64,000 nucleotides of DNA from Nodosilinea sp. WJT8-NPBG4 (lineage in GTDB: Bacteria > Cyanobacteriota > Cyanobacteriia > Phormidesmidales > Phormidesmidaceae): contig JAHHHQ010000036.1 of assembly GCA_019359285.1 (NCBI GenBank), positions 62,001 through 126,000 of the forward strand. Reading direction: 5' to 3'. The notes beneath the pieces were generated by a model, which made no database searches, was not told the origin of the DNA, and saw only the letters and a program-made list of their open reading frames with translations. Positions within the stretch are counted from its first letter, which is position 1. The number at the start of each line of letters is the position of its first letter. Shown piece by piece: positions 45,500-55,830 of this stretch. Made by a program: the position numbers and the translations under genes.

Positions 45500-45931
45500 A
45501 TGTCTTATTTAGGCTACCCTGCAATAGAGTTAACTGGCTTTTGGGAGGATACAAAATCTCTCTCAATTCGTCCCATTGAAGTATCAACTTCTGAAGGTGG
45601 GGTAGTTTCTCGCAGTCCTAGAGACTTTATCAATAAAGCTAGGATTACTTGGTCTATATCGGGTGTAGTTAAAAATGGCTTAGAAGTTGATCAATTTCTG
45701 AAAGATTCTGAAAATGCACCATTTGCTTTTACGCCAGGATTTGATGCAGACCCTAAGCTATTTATTTGTAACGAATGGAATCTTGAGCTTTTAAGGGTCG
45801 ATCCTTCCCCTCTATGGAAATTCACTTCTACATTCAAACAAGTTTTTAGGGCAAGGAATACAGATGCCAATCGTTTCGGAAATTCAGGCATTAAGCCAGA
45901 GTACAACTATTCAGTTGTTCACTTTGTCTAA
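45500..45931 (+). CDS. Phage minor tail protein, lambda gpM-like
   Basis: ITWSISGVVKNGLEVDQFL...PKLFICNEWNLELLRVDPSPLWKFTSTFKQVFR; first gene of an M-L-K-I-J series. Confidence 0.7.
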   Translation: MSYLGYPAIELTGFWEDTKSLSIRPIEVSTSEGGVVSRSPRDFINKARITWSISGVVKNGLEVDQFLKDSENAPFAFTPGFDADPKLFICNEWNLELLRVDPSPLWKFTSTFKQVFRARNTDANRFGNSGIKPEYNYSVVHFV

Positions 45932-46526
45932 TTACAATAGACAAAGCCCTTATGATGAATTTAATTTTACTAACCATGTAGGTGTAGTTTTTGGCAGCAA
46001 AAGCTATGTACCGTTAGCCTGTGGCATTGATAAACTTAAATTAACTTCTGAAGGTACTCAGCCCGAGATTGGGCTTACTGTGGCTGACAAAGACGCAACA
46101 ATTACTAAATTAATTCAAGAGTTTAAGCATATTGAAGGTGCAAAACTTAGAGTTGTAATTACTAAAAAGCGATACCTAGATGGTCAGCCTCTAGGCGTTG
46201 GTCAATTAAGCGATAGAATTATCACTGAATTAAATATGAGAATTGCCCGTAGGCAGTCCCATAAGCCATCAGACGGCATTGTATTTGTACTTGGTAATCC
46301 CATAGATGTAGAAGGTGTTTTCCTACCCCGTAGGCTAGCCTTGCGTAAGTGTGTATGGGATTACAGAGGGCCACAATGCGGATACACAGGGACTCGCTAC
46401 TTCACTAATCAGGGTACTCCCACACTTGATCCTAACGCTGATAAATGCGGTAGAGAAATTTCAGACTGTGATGCAAGAGCTAATACTGCCCGCTATGGCG
46501 GTTTCCCTTCACTCCAAAGGCGCTAA
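45864..46526 (+). CDS. Phage minor tail protein L-like with C-terminal four-Cys motif
   Basis: PRRLALRKCVWDYRGPQCGYTG...DKCGREISDCDARANTARYGGFP, as in gpL-family C-termini. Confidence 0.85.
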   Translation: MPIVSEIQALSQSTTIQLFTLSNYNRQSPYDEFNFTNHVGVVFGSKSYVPLACGIDKLKLTSEGTQPEIGLTVADKDATITKLIQEFKHIEGAKLRVVITKKRYLDGQPLGVGQLSDRIITELNMRIARRQSHKPSDGIVFVLGNPIDVEGVFLPRRLALRKCVWDYRGPQCGYTGTRYFTNQGTPTLDPNADKCGREISDCDARANTARYGGFPSLQRR

Positions 46527-46528
46527 AC

Positions 46529-47395
46529 ATGGAACTAAATCTAACTGAACATTTTCCTATTGAAGTAAAAAAAGAGTTAGCGGCTTATGCCTTAGAAAAC
46601 TCTGATATTGAAACTTGTGGATTTTTACTTAAAGACGGAACGTTTAAGCCTGCTGAAAATATAGCAGATACGTTTACATCACATGAATTAAAAGAAATGG
46701 GTTTAGACTTCATCGGTGATTCCGATGCTAGGTCACATGTGTTTGTAATGGATTCAGAAGCTCAATCATTCTTCAGGGATAATCCTGATAAGATTGCTGC
46801 TGTATTCCATAGCCATTGTAGAGATGATAAACCTGGCTACCTATCAGACCCAGATATTAGAAATTCTAGAGCATCTAAAATACCTTACTTGCTTTATCAC
46901 TGTCACCCTGATATTGATGATTGGGATTTGTTTGATCCAAAAGCCCTACACCCTTATCCATTAAAAGACAGGCGTAAGTTTCCAATAACTGACGTTGAGT
47001 ATTATCTTGGGTGGCCTTACAATCATCCGCGCTGTGATTGTCTAACGTTGTTTAGGTCTTACTATAAAGGTGTTTTAGGTATTCATGTAAACGATTACCC
47101 TAGACCTAAATCAGTACGTGATTATATAAAAGGTGTGTGGAATGCCTATGATGAGAATTTAGGTAATGAAGGTTTTGTTAAAATTGAATCAAGCCTTAAA
47201 AAGCACGATTTAATTCTAATGCGGTTAATAGGCACTATTCCACATCATATAGCCATTATGCTAGACCCTGATAAAGGGATAGCTTTAGATTTAGACCCTG
47301 CCAAAGGTAGCTCTAAGACTTTTGTGTATGGTGGTACTGAACATATTAATCAAACCCATTCAATTTGGCGGCATACGTCTTTAATCAATGCCTAA
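46529..47395 (+). CDS. Phage tail tip protein K-like: JAB/MPN metallopeptidase + NlpC/P60
   Basis: JAMM motif HSHCRDDKPGYLSDPD; NlpC/P60-type Cys in NHPRCDCLTLFRSYY and His in IPHHIAIM. Confidence 0.88.
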   Translation: MELNLTEHFPIEVKKELAAYALENSDIETCGFLLKDGTFKPAENIADTFTSHELKEMGLDFIGDSDARSHVFVMDSEAQSFFRDNPDKIAAVFHSHCRDDKPGYLSDPDIRNSRASKIPYLLYHCHPDIDDWDLFDPKALHPYPLKDRRKFPITDVEYYLGWPYNHPRCDCLTLFRSYYKGVLGIHVNDYPRPKSVRDYIKGVWNAYDENLGNEGFVKIESSLKKHDLILMRLIGTIPHHIAIMLDPDKGIALDLDPAKGSSKTFVYGGTEHINQTHSIWRHTSLINA

Positions 47396-47981
47396 TACAA
47401 GGATAGTATTACACGGTGAATTAGCGGATATTGCTATCCCTGACTTTGTAGCAAACGTGCATTGCGTAAGGGATGCCGTTAGATTACTTGAGGTTAATTT
47501 CCCTAGGTTCAAACCTTATATGTGCAATGCCCATGAAAATGGCATAGCTTTTTCAGTTAAAGTATTAGACCCTGAAAAAGAATATTTAGAGAAATGTTGG
47601 GAACTTGAAACCGAAGAGTTATTTGATCCTACACAGGGGAAAGAGATTCATATATCTCCTGTGCTGATGGGTTCTGGTAACATCGGTAAAATTATTTTAG
47701 GTGTTGCTTTAATTGGATTAAGTTTCTCAGGTATTGGCTTACTAGGGTTGTCGCCATTAATGACCGGCCTTATGGGCGGCTTACTCATTCTCCAAGGTGT
47801 GATGGGTGGTAAACCTCCGGCACCTGACCCTAATGAAGAAAATACTAAATCGTTTGTATTTAGTGGTGCTGTAAATACGGTTTCTAGTGGTACGCGCGTA
47901 CCAATACTCTTCGGATATGAGCATACCATTGGAAGTATTGTTATTTCAGCAAATATTAGGACGTTTGATATTAGGCAATAA
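47388..47981 (+). CDS. Phage tail assembly protein I-like
   Basis: N-terminal VLHGELADIAIPDFVANVHCVRDAVRLLEVNFPRF and Gly-rich hydrophobic middle; between K- and J-like genes. Confidence 0.8.
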   Translation: MPNTRIVLHGELADIAIPDFVANVHCVRDAVRLLEVNFPRFKPYMCNAHENGIAFSVKVLDPEKEYLEKCWELETEELFDPTQGKEIHISPVLMGSGNIGKIILGVALIGLSFSGIGLLGLSPLMTGLMGGLLILQGVMGGKPPAPDPNEENTKSFVFSGAVNTVSSGTRVPILFGYEHTIGSIVISANIRTFDIRQ

Positions 47982-50329
47982 TGGAAAACCCTTTTGAATT
48001 TGACCCATTGGATTATCTATTCCAACTTCGCGGTGCAGGCGGAATCATTGGAGGCGGTGGAGGTGGCAAAGGTGGGGGTGCTAACCGTAGCCCTATTGAG
48101 CAGCAAGCCGGTACTCCTAGCTCTGCCTATGCTCAAGTAGTAGAATTATTGTCTGAAGGGCCATGTAGAGGCTTTAGGGATGAACAAGATATATTCCTTG
48201 AAAATACCCCTATTAAAAATGCAGATGGTACTGAAAACTTCAAAGGTTACGCATTATCTCAGCAAAACGGTTTTAATAATCAAGGGCTTCTAAGCGGATT
48301 TTCTAGTTTTCAAGGGTCAGAGAAAAGTGTAGGCGTTGAAGTATCTAACGTAATTCCTTCAACCCGTTCAATTATTAACAATCAATTAGACGGTGTAATT
48401 GTTAGATTTGGTCTTCAATTACAGCGCTTTGAAGAGAACGGGGATATCAATGGTAATACCATGCGATATCAGATTTATATCCAGGAAGGTTCAGGGCCAT
48501 TTACTTTAAGGTTAGACAACACAATTACTGAAAGGTATCCTGATACACGGGAATTTGAACATTATTTTCCCATTAATAATCAAAATGGCGCAATAGATAG
48601 ATTCGCTGTCCGGTTTACTAAAGTCACACCCGATTCAGAATCATCTAAAGTTATTCAAAATTTAAGATGGCAAAGCTATACAGAAGTAATTGATGCTCAA
48701 TTAACTTATCCAAATAGCTTTGTAGTTGGATTACAATTTAGTGCTGAACAATTTAGTTCAGTTCCTACAAGGTCTTACCGAATTGGCGGTAGGATGGTGG
48801 CTATTCCAACTAATGCTGTAGTTGATACTAACGGCACTAGAAATATTAATAAAGGCTACTCAGGTGGATTAAATTTTACAGGTATTTGGGATGGTAATTT
48901 ATACATCCCTAGCGAACCAACATCCGATGTAGCTTGGCAAGTATATGATTTACTTACCAATGAGGTTTACGGGTTAGGTAAAACAATTAATCCTAATCAA
49001 ATTGCTATTTCTGACTTATATGAAATAAGCCAATATAACAATCAAGTTATTAAGGATGGTTTTGGTAACGTTGAGCGTAGATTTAGATGCTGTACCTACC
49101 TTCAATCTAAAGAAGAAGCATTTAAGTATATTCAATCAATGTTGTCTAACTGCAACGCTCATCTTTATTGGGATGGCTCACAGTTAAGATTTTGGCAAGA
49201 TAGACCCGGCATTATCACGCATCAGTTTACCAACGCAGATGTAAGCGATGGTAGCTTTACTTATAGCTCAACTGATATTAGGTCTAGAAACTCCATTGCC
49301 TATGTAACGTGGAATGACCCTGACGACTTCTTTAGACAGGCTGTAGAGCCTGTAGAGCTAGAAGAAGCCGTAGATATTTACGGCATTAGAGAAACTGAGT
49401 TTACCGCCTATGGCTGCTTCAGTCGTGGTCAAGCGGTAAGGGCTGGCAGGTATCAATTAGCTACTAACTTCTATGAAACTGAGACTGTAAACTTTAGAAC
49501 CCGACATTTAGGCGTTTACTGTAGACCTGGTGACATTATCGCGGTTGCTGATAGCCGTAGGTCGCTAGTACAGGCAGGCGGCTTAATCATGGAAGCTAGA
49601 GCCGATTCAATCAAGCTAGACAGGTCTGTACCACTTAGGGCGGGGGTTCTATACTCAATTCAAATTAAGCTGCCTAGTGGGGCTGTAGAGTCGCGTAATA
49701 TAGCTAACCCTACAGGGTCATACACTAGCATTGAAACAACTATTCCTTTTAGTGAAATTCCTAACCCGGAATCAAACTGGATTGTTGACTTAGTTGATAC
49801 TCAGTTATTTAGAGTATTGACAATGGAAGCCACAGGCGAAGATTTAAGCGGTATTGAAATAATCGCCGCGCAATATGAGCCATCCAAGTATGACTTTATT
49901 GAAAATGAATTTAGTATTCAGCCTAGGCAGATTCAGTCATTAGCTCCTGTTGTAGCTGAACCTCCTATTAACTTACTAGGTACGGTTTCAGTAACTAGAA
50001 GTTCAACCGGCATTATTTTATCAAACACAATCATTTGTAAATGGCAACCGCCTCCTAACTCTTCTGAATTTGTAACCGCTTATATTGTTGAACATAAGCG
50101 GGGTGTCCTCGGTTCATGGCGAGAAACTAAAACAGTTTATTCAAATCAATTTGAAATTATTGATGCCTTAGATGACAACTTTTATTATTTTAGAGTGGCT
50201 TGTCTATTAGTGAATGGTAAGGTATCAACTTGGCAAACATCGGCTGAAATCTATATTGGTTACAATGGAATAGGATTGAACTTTGAAGATCCATTAGATT
50301 TATTGACTTTACCATTAGGATTATTGTAA
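47981..50329 (+). CDS. Phage tail tip attachment protein J-like (host specificity)
   Basis: GGGGGGKGGGANRSPIEQQAGTPSSAYAQVVELLSEGPCRGF; C-terminal FnIII-like ICKWQPPPNSSEFVTAYIVEHKRG...FEIIDALDDNFYYFRVACLLVNGKVSTW. Confidence 0.88.
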   Translation: MENPFEFDPLDYLFQLRGAGGIIGGGGGGKGGGANRSPIEQQAGTPSSAYAQVVELLSEGPCRGFRDEQDIFLENTPIKNADGTENFKGYALSQQNGFNNQGLLSGFSSFQGSEKSVGVEVSNVIPSTRSIINNQLDGVIVRFGLQLQRFEENGDINGNTMRYQIYIQEGSGPFTLRLDNTITERYPDTREFEHYFPINNQNGAIDRFAVRFTKVTPDSESSKVIQNLRWQSYTEVIDAQLTYPNSFVVGLQFSAEQFSSVPTRSYRIGGRMVAIPTNAVVDTNGTRNINKGYSGGLNFTGIWDGNLYIPSEPTSDVAWQVYDLLTNEVYGLGKTINPNQIAISDLYEISQYNNQVIKDGFGNVERRFRCCTYLQSKEEAFKYIQSMLSNCNAHLYWDGSQLRFWQDRPGIITHQFTNADVSDGSFTYSSTDIRSRNSIAYVTWNDPDDFFRQAVEPVELEEAVDIYGIRETEFTAYGCFSRGQAVRAGRYQLATNFYETETVNFRTRHLGVYCRPGDIIAVADSRRSLVQAGGLIMEARADSIKLDRSVPLRAGVLYSIQIKLPSGAVESRNIANPTGSYTSIETTIPFSEIPNPESNWIVDLVDTQLFRVLTMEATGEDLSGIEIIAAQYEPSKYDFIENEFSIQPRQIQSLAPVVAEPPINLLGTVSVTRSSTGIILSNTIICKWQPPPNSSEFVTAYIVEHKRGVLGSWRETKTVYSNQFEIIDALDDNFYYFRVACLLVNGKVSTWQTSAEIYIGYNGIGLNFEDPLDLLTLPLGLL

Positions 50330-50824
50330 ATGGCAGAAGGAACGTATGAATTACCCGTTACAGGTAGAGATAGTAACCTAGCATCCTTTGATGTTTTTCA
50401 AGACGGCCTAGATTCATCAGGTAACGCACTACTACGCTCAATTGTTAAACAAGAGGTTGCATTTACCGCAATTGTCAACGCTATTAAAACGGCTGTAGAA
50501 ACGTCTATTCCCGTTGTAACTGAACCTCTTAAAATTGTTGATACCAATTCTTTCACTGTCGCAGTATCCGCCACTAAAGCTAACGTAGTCGCAGCCGAAC
50601 CTAACAGAGGTTCATTCTTTGTTAGAAATATTGGCGCTGAAACTGTTTGGCTACACTTAAAGGTGTCTACAAACGCCAATGTAGTAGCAGGCCAGGGTAT
50701 TCAAATGAATCCCGGTGATGCCTATGAAATCACAGTTAATAACTTGTATACCGGGGCTATCTCTGCTGTATGCGGTGTAGGTGATACCAGTTCTCTAGCC
50801 GGTTTTGAGGGGTATATAGTTTAA
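50330..50824 (+). CDS. Hypothetical phage structural protein
   Basis: Tightly coupled to flanking tail genes; beta-rich FFVRNIGAETVWLHLKVSTNANVVAGQGIQMNPGDAYEI. Confidence 0.65.
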   Translation: MAEGTYELPVTGRDSNLASFDVFQDGLDSSGNALLRSIVKQEVAFTAIVNAIKTAVETSIPVVTEPLKIVDTNSFTVAVSATKANVVAAEPNRGSFFVRNIGAETVWLHLKVSTNANVVAGQGIQMNPGDAYEITVNNLYTGAISAVCGVGDTSSLAGFEGYIV

Positions 50825-51654
50825 TGCCTTTTTATCCTTCTCCTTCTACATCTGGTAGCGGTGAGGCTGTAGCTATCACTGACTATGGTTTTTCTTTACC
50901 TGAAGTAACCATAGCTAACAATGTCACTGATATTAATAACGATATTGATTTTAGTGCCGGTAGGCTTATTGTTACTAACGGTACTACTAGATTAAGTGCT
51001 TTATTTACTGCAAAAACTAAACGCTTAGATGCTGCATGGGTAGCCGGTAATAATGTAGGCGGTTTGGATACGGGTAACATTGCTAATACTACTTATCATT
51101 GTTACGCCATTTTTAATCCTGCTACCTCAGCAAACGATTTTATTTTCAGCATTTCAGCAACAGCCCCAACCTTACCAAGTGGTTATACTCACTATAGGCG
51201 AGTAGGTTCAATTATTCGCAATGGTGGCTTTTTAGTTCCTTTTATCCAAAGAAGTGATACGTTTCTATTTGTTACTTCTAGACTGGACGTTGATACCACG
51301 ATTGCCACTACTCAGACCAATTACACTGTATCTGTACCTTTAGGTATTTCAGTTAGAGTAATTGGAAATTTAGATGCTGGGTATACCGTTGCTGCATCGA
51401 ACAATGAATTGTATATAGCTGTGGGTAGTCCTGCTGTTACGCTTCCATCTAACGCATTTAATAACTCAGCCTACAACTACTGGGGTTCTACTGCAATTGA
51501 CTTTAGACAATCTCCTAGCAAAGCTTCTGGGCATTGGATTACCAACACATCAGCGCAACTAGCTTTTATTAAAGCAGGGCCAGGTGTTTACTCCCTAAAT
51601 ACAAAATTCTATACCCACGGATGGGAAGATATTAACTTAGCCGTAGGTAAGTAA
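50824..51654 (+). CDS. Phage tail-fibre-type protein
   Basis: AGNNVGGLDTGNIANTTYHCYAIFNPATSANDFIFSISATAPTLPSGYTHYRRVGSIIRN, a segment commonly seen in phage tail fibres. Confidence 0.7.
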   Translation: MPFYPSPSTSGSGEAVAITDYGFSLPEVTIANNVTDINNDIDFSAGRLIVTNGTTRLSALFTAKTKRLDAAWVAGNNVGGLDTGNIANTTYHCYAIFNPATSANDFIFSISATAPTLPSGYTHYRRVGSIIRNGGFLVPFIQRSDTFLFVTSRLDVDTTIATTQTNYTVSVPLGISVRVIGNLDAGYTVAASNNELYIAVGSPAVTLPSNAFNNSAYNYWGSTAIDFRQSPSKASGHWITNTSAQLAFIKAGPGVYSLNTKFYTHGWEDINLAVGK

Positions 51655-54600
51655 TGGTAGTCCCTGTCTTAACATTAGACCCTAGCTTAAATATTAGGGC
51701 TAAGCCTAAATATCCGGTATATGAAAATCAATTAGGTGATGGCTATACAGCCAATGAACCCGCAGCCTCTAACATTCTAATTGAATGGGAATTATCTGCT
51801 GTATTAACTAAGGCTGAATCTGATTCTGTCTCAGCCGATTTAACGCTTTATAACGGGTTTATCCCGTTTCAATGGCAACCTTACCCAACTTACCCTAAAC
51901 GCACTTACGTTTGTAAAGAATGGAAACTTACCAGTAAAGGAACAAATGGCGTTACTAACATCTATGCATTCTCAGCAACGTTTTTAGAAGATTCTAGTGG
52001 TGCATGTTTAGAACTATTAGATGAATTTAGTGAAAATGATATTCTAGATTTATTGGATGGGGCTGATTTATTCCTATTTACCTATACAAGGAATACATTA
52101 CCCTTCCTACTTAACGCTAATTCTATTTCAGTAAATAGCTTTCACCCTTTATTAAAGAAAGGTAGTTACTTACCTGCTAGCTCAGGTACTACTCTAGGAC
52201 AAGCCTTGGGTAGCAAAGCATCTCTAGCAGCCTACCAGCAGACTAACGATGTAGCATGGCTTAACAGGGCTGTAGCAATGGCTCAAGCTCTAATCGCTAA
52301 CTACTATAGAGGCGCTACTATCCCTCTACAAGGTGCTGAAAATACGTTATTTATGCCGCACCGATTAATTAACGTAAAAGAACCTTTAGTGAGCAAGGGT
52401 ACTTTAGTTAATCCTCCCCTTAATTCAGGACACTTTAGCGAAGTATTTACTTTTACAAATGGTGTAGCTACTATTCCAGGTGGTTTACTTTCAAATGTCT
52501 ACAAAGTATATTCACTTACGGGTAGATTACTTTGGAATTATGTTAAAGCGCCAGTCATCAGCGGTACTGAGTATGTAGTTAGTTACTGGGTATCTAACTA
52601 TGAATTAAATGGCACTAACTACGCTATGAATAAAAGTAGTGAAAGTATCACAGGTGATCCCTTCCTACAAACAGCAGAACCCGCTGGTAAAGTTGTTTTA
52701 CAAAACACTTCCTTTAACGGTAATTTAATTGTTGTATACTCTGATTATTCAGGTGAAACGATTGGAACAAATACGTTATTTGAAATTGACCCTATTACTA
52801 GGCCATTGGTCGGTAATGAGGTAAGTTTTGCGTTTGATGCAGCACCCTACTTATATGAAGCGTTTACTCTGCTAGCTAGTGAAACTGAAGATACTAGTTG
52901 GGCTAGAGCAGCCGCCGCTACACGCTATACCACTATTCAGAATGCCAATGTTCAAGCTACGTCTTACTTTTATAAAAAAGAAGTATTCCCCGACCCGTTA
53001 AGATGGCCAGGTTCACAAATCTTTTATCTCAATAATGCTAACGGAGGTTCAACATCCCGTGTAACATTTGGTGATAAAACAGATTGGCTACAAATTAACA
53101 GCAATCTATCAGCAACACCTTTAACACAAGCAACTGAGTTTCAAAACGCTTCCACTATTGTTACCGCTTTTACTGATAGCACTATTACAGTAGAGGCTGA
53201 ATCTTCCGTAGGTACAGTACTTACAGTTACTCTTTCAACTAGCGCAAATACATCAGCTAAGACTGATTTATATTCAGTTTATTTAGTTTTGCTAGGGGAT
53301 ATTCTAAGAGGGCGTACTTACAATATCAGAGAATTTATAAGATGGTCTAGAGGGCCAAATATTGGTGATGTTGTAGCTGGGGGCGATCAGTACCTAGTAT
53401 GGCATCCAAGGATCTCAGATAACCCTGTATACACATTGGCTGATTCAGAATCAGTGGTTTCCACTTATTTAGCAGACTCAAGTTATAAATTTGATGAAGG
53501 CACTGAACTAGAATTTATAACTGATGTTCTAGTTTCTCGAATTGAATTAACTAGACGGGTAACTGCAAAAGCAGGTTTAATTTTAATCCAGGGTAATGGT
53601 GCATCCTTTGGTGCTCAAGCATTCGCCCCACCTAAAGTAGTACTTAAAGTGTCTGGTACTGATATCAGACTAGTATTTACCGATGCGGCTGATAATAAGT
53701 TTGCTGTAACTATTCCTGCTACAGGTGAATGGACTGAATACAATGATGGATGGTTAGGTGTAACGGCTGTAGAACATTCTTTTGCACCTAATACGGGTGC
53801 TCAAATTAAAGCAATTGAATTTGAAGTGCTTACTTCTAGAGTCACTGCCGTTATTGATGTATTTTATGTAGGTAATGCACCACTTGAACGATTAAACCTA
53901 CCCTCTCAGATTTATAAGGGTGTAATCACAAGTAACGTAAGAGGCGCAAATTCTTTATTTATTGGTGATTTTAAGCAAGATAGCAACCCGCTAGACCTAT
54001 TACTCTATAGCCCTGGTATATGGCCTGCTACGGCTACCGCGATAGATGGCGTTGTAGAGGCTTGGACGGGTGAACCCTATACAGGATACCAAAACCCGCA
54101 TATATGGCTTGAATGGGGTGTTACTGCTAATGCTCAGAACGTGTTTAACTTCCTAGCAGCCGCACAAGAAGCCTATGTAGCTCAAGTACCTAATTCACAG
54201 ATAGGGCCATTTGCCCCAGTGTTTAATTGGGCATCGTGGGATACTCTATCAGTACGTCAGCAAGATATTAATAAATTTAGTTGGTTAGGGGCTGACCCTA
54301 ATGTAGATTGGTCAGTTTATCAATTCAGAGCATTAGAGGCCGCTGCAAAAGCTTGGACGTTAGTACCTACTAATCCAATCGCTCAAAAGTTAGTGATGCG
54401 GTTTTTGACATTCTTAAATAATAATTACTACGGTAGGTTAACCCTTAAACCCTTAACCACTTTTGACAACTTAGGCGGATTACCTTTTGCTGAATCAAAT
54501 GATCCACAATCAGCCGCTTTATTATTAAAAACCGCTATCTATGCAAACTTAGCAGGCGGTAATGAAAATATTACATTCCCTTTAATCCTGCATTGTTACA

Positions 54601-55076
54601 GATACCTTAAATCTGAGTATATAAATACTGGTGTGATGGCGGGTTCTTTTGCTAAATCACAGTCTACTTTTACTCAAAGTTCCATTGATTATAAAGAGTA
54701 TTATTTTAATGCTCATATGGAAGTAGTTGATGCTTTAAGCTTATTAAATCAATATCGGAATGAGTTAACCGTGCCTCCATGCGGGTTAATTTACTTAGAC
54801 GGTAGAGCTTCAGAACTATTTGATGCTACTTTTTATCTTGCTACTTATTCTGATGTTCAACCTTTAATTGCATCAGGTACTTATGCAGATGCTTACGACC
54901 ATTACTTAAAAGTAGGACAGTCTGAGGGTAGGTTCTTTTACTTTGATGAGGAATACTACTTAGCTACTTATAGAGAAATTCAGCCTGCTATTGATGCTGG
55001 GTTAATTTCACCTGTAGTAATTGACCATTGGTTTATGTTTGGCATATTCCAAGGTAGAAGACCGCATCCTTTTTAG
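51654..55076 (+). CDS. Large tail-associated protein: gpM-like N-terminus, central alpha-rich region, C-terminal YLATYxxVQP/EGR surface-type repeats
   Basis: N-term ILIEWELSAVLTKAESDSVSADL...TYVCKEWKLTSKGTNGVTNIYAFSATFLED parallels the 45500 gene; C-term has two copies of a FDxxYYLATYxxxQPxI...DHxxxxGxxxGR unit. Confidence 0.75.
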   Translation: MVVPVLTLDPSLNIRAKPKYPVYENQLGDGYTANEPAASNILIEWELSAVLTKAESDSVSADLTLYNGFIPFQWQPYPTYPKRTYVCKEWKLTSKGTNGVTNIYAFSATFLEDSSGACLELLDEFSENDILDLLDGADLFLFTYTRNTLPFLLNANSISVNSFHPLLKKGSYLPASSGTTLGQALGSKASLAAYQQTNDVAWLNRAVAMAQALIANYYRGATIPLQGAENTLFMPHRLINVKEPLVSKGTLVNPPLNSGHFSEVFTFTNGVATIPGGLLSNVYKVYSLTGRLLWNYVKAPVISGTEYVVSYWVSNYELNGTNYAMNKSSESITGDPFLQTAEPAGKVVLQNTSFNGNLIVVYSDYSGETIGTNTLFEIDPITRPLVGNEVSFAFDAAPYLYEAFTLLASETEDTSWARAAAATRYTTIQNANVQATSYFYKKEVFPDPLRWPGSQIFYLNNANGGSTSRVTFGDKTDWLQINSNLSATPLTQATEFQNASTIVTAFTDSTITVEAESSVGTVLTVTLSTSANTSAKTDLYSVYLVLLGDILRGRTYNIREFIRWSRGPNIGDVVAGGDQYLVWHPRISDNPVYTLADSESVVSTYLADSSYKFDEGTELEFITDVLVSRIELTRRVTAKAGLILIQGNGASFGAQAFAPPKVVLKVSGTDIRLVFTDAADNKFAVTIPATGEWTEYNDGWLGVTAVEHSFAPNTGAQIKAIEFEVLTSRVTAVIDVFYVGNAPLERLNLPSQIYKGVITSNVRGANSLFIGDFKQDSNPLDLLLYSPGIWPATATAIDGVVEAWTGEPYTGYQNPHIWLEWGVTANAQNVFNFLAAAQEAYVAQVPNSQIGPFAPVFNWASWDTLSVRQQDINKFSWLGADPNVDWSVYQFRALEAAAKAWTLVPTNPIAQKLVMRFLTFLNNNYYGRLTLKPLTTFDNLGGLPFAESNDPQSAALLLKTAIYANLAGGNENITFPLILHCYRYLKSEYINTGVMAGSFAKSQSTFTQSSIDYKEYYFNAHMEVVDALSLLNQYRNELTVPPCGLIYLDGRASELFDATFYLATYSDVQPLIASGTYADAYDHYLKVGQSEGRFFYFDEEYYLATYREIQPAIDAGLISPVVIDHWFMFGIFQGRRPHPF

Positions 55077-55120
55077 GTATACGCTACAATGTGTGTACTA
55101 TTAGGATTATCTGAGGGAAT

Positions 55121-55774
55121 ATGAGACCTAAAAAAGACGAACCAAAATGGCAGACGTTTTTATACTTTTTTGCTAGTCGGGTAATGGTTCCTCCTGTACT
55201 GTATTTAGCAAAACGAACTACAACAAATTATCCTGAAGCTGGGGATGTCTTCGCTAGGGCGCTAGTAATCAGTGGTAGTATTCCAGTTGCAGACGTACTA
55301 AAAGACATTCATTTTAAGAGTCTTGAAGATGTATTAAACAAACTTAAACCAGAACCATTAAGCCCTCGATGGGTTGACGATTTACTTTGGGCGGCGAGAG
55401 TCAAGGGTGTGGACATGTGGTTGCTCCTGATTCACCACTCAGTTGAAGGTCTCATTACTCCAAGAGAGGGGCCGCTTCGGCAGGCAAATCAGGATCTTAT
55501 GGATATTGATAAACGAATAAACATTGACCTTAGTTTGATTGAAGGTATTGATGCGACAAATGTAGATTCTGTAGCCCGTTGGGTAGCACATGAAACATTA
55601 AAGTCGATGTTCACGACCAGTAACGAGACCAGTTATTACTTTTCATCTGGCAGAGGTCGTAGGGCTAAAACAAACAAAGACCTTATTCAAGAATGGCTTG
55701 ACAGAGGATTTGTTGAGGGAGATGGACAGGTAACAGCAATCGCACTACACAAATACGAACTGGTAGAAAAGTAA
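55121..55774 (+). CDS. Hypothetical protein at end of the phage plus-strand operon
   Basis: 217-aa ORF with plausible start; no family recognised. Confidence 0.55.
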   Translation: MRPKKDEPKWQTFLYFFASRVMVPPVLYLAKRTTTNYPEAGDVFARALVISGSIPVADVLKDIHFKSLEDVLNKLKPEPLSPRWVDDLLWAARVKGVDMWLLLIHHSVEGLITPREGPLRQANQDLMDIDKRINIDLSLIEGIDATNVDSVARWVAHETLKSMFTTSNETSYYFSSGRGRRAKTNKDLIQEWLDRGFVEGDGQVTAIALHKYELVEK

Positions 55775-55787
55775 TAACACGGTTGAC

Positions 55788-55830
55788 AAAAATCCTAGGG
55801 TGTATTAATCCTTAGGCTTTTTTATTTTTA
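55788..55830. terminator. Probable bidirectional terminator between convergent phage operons
   Basis: AAAAATCCTAGGGTGTATTAATCCTTAGGCTTTTTTATTTTTA: imperfect CCTAGG/CCTTAGG stem with A-tract and T-tract. Confidence 0.6.
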
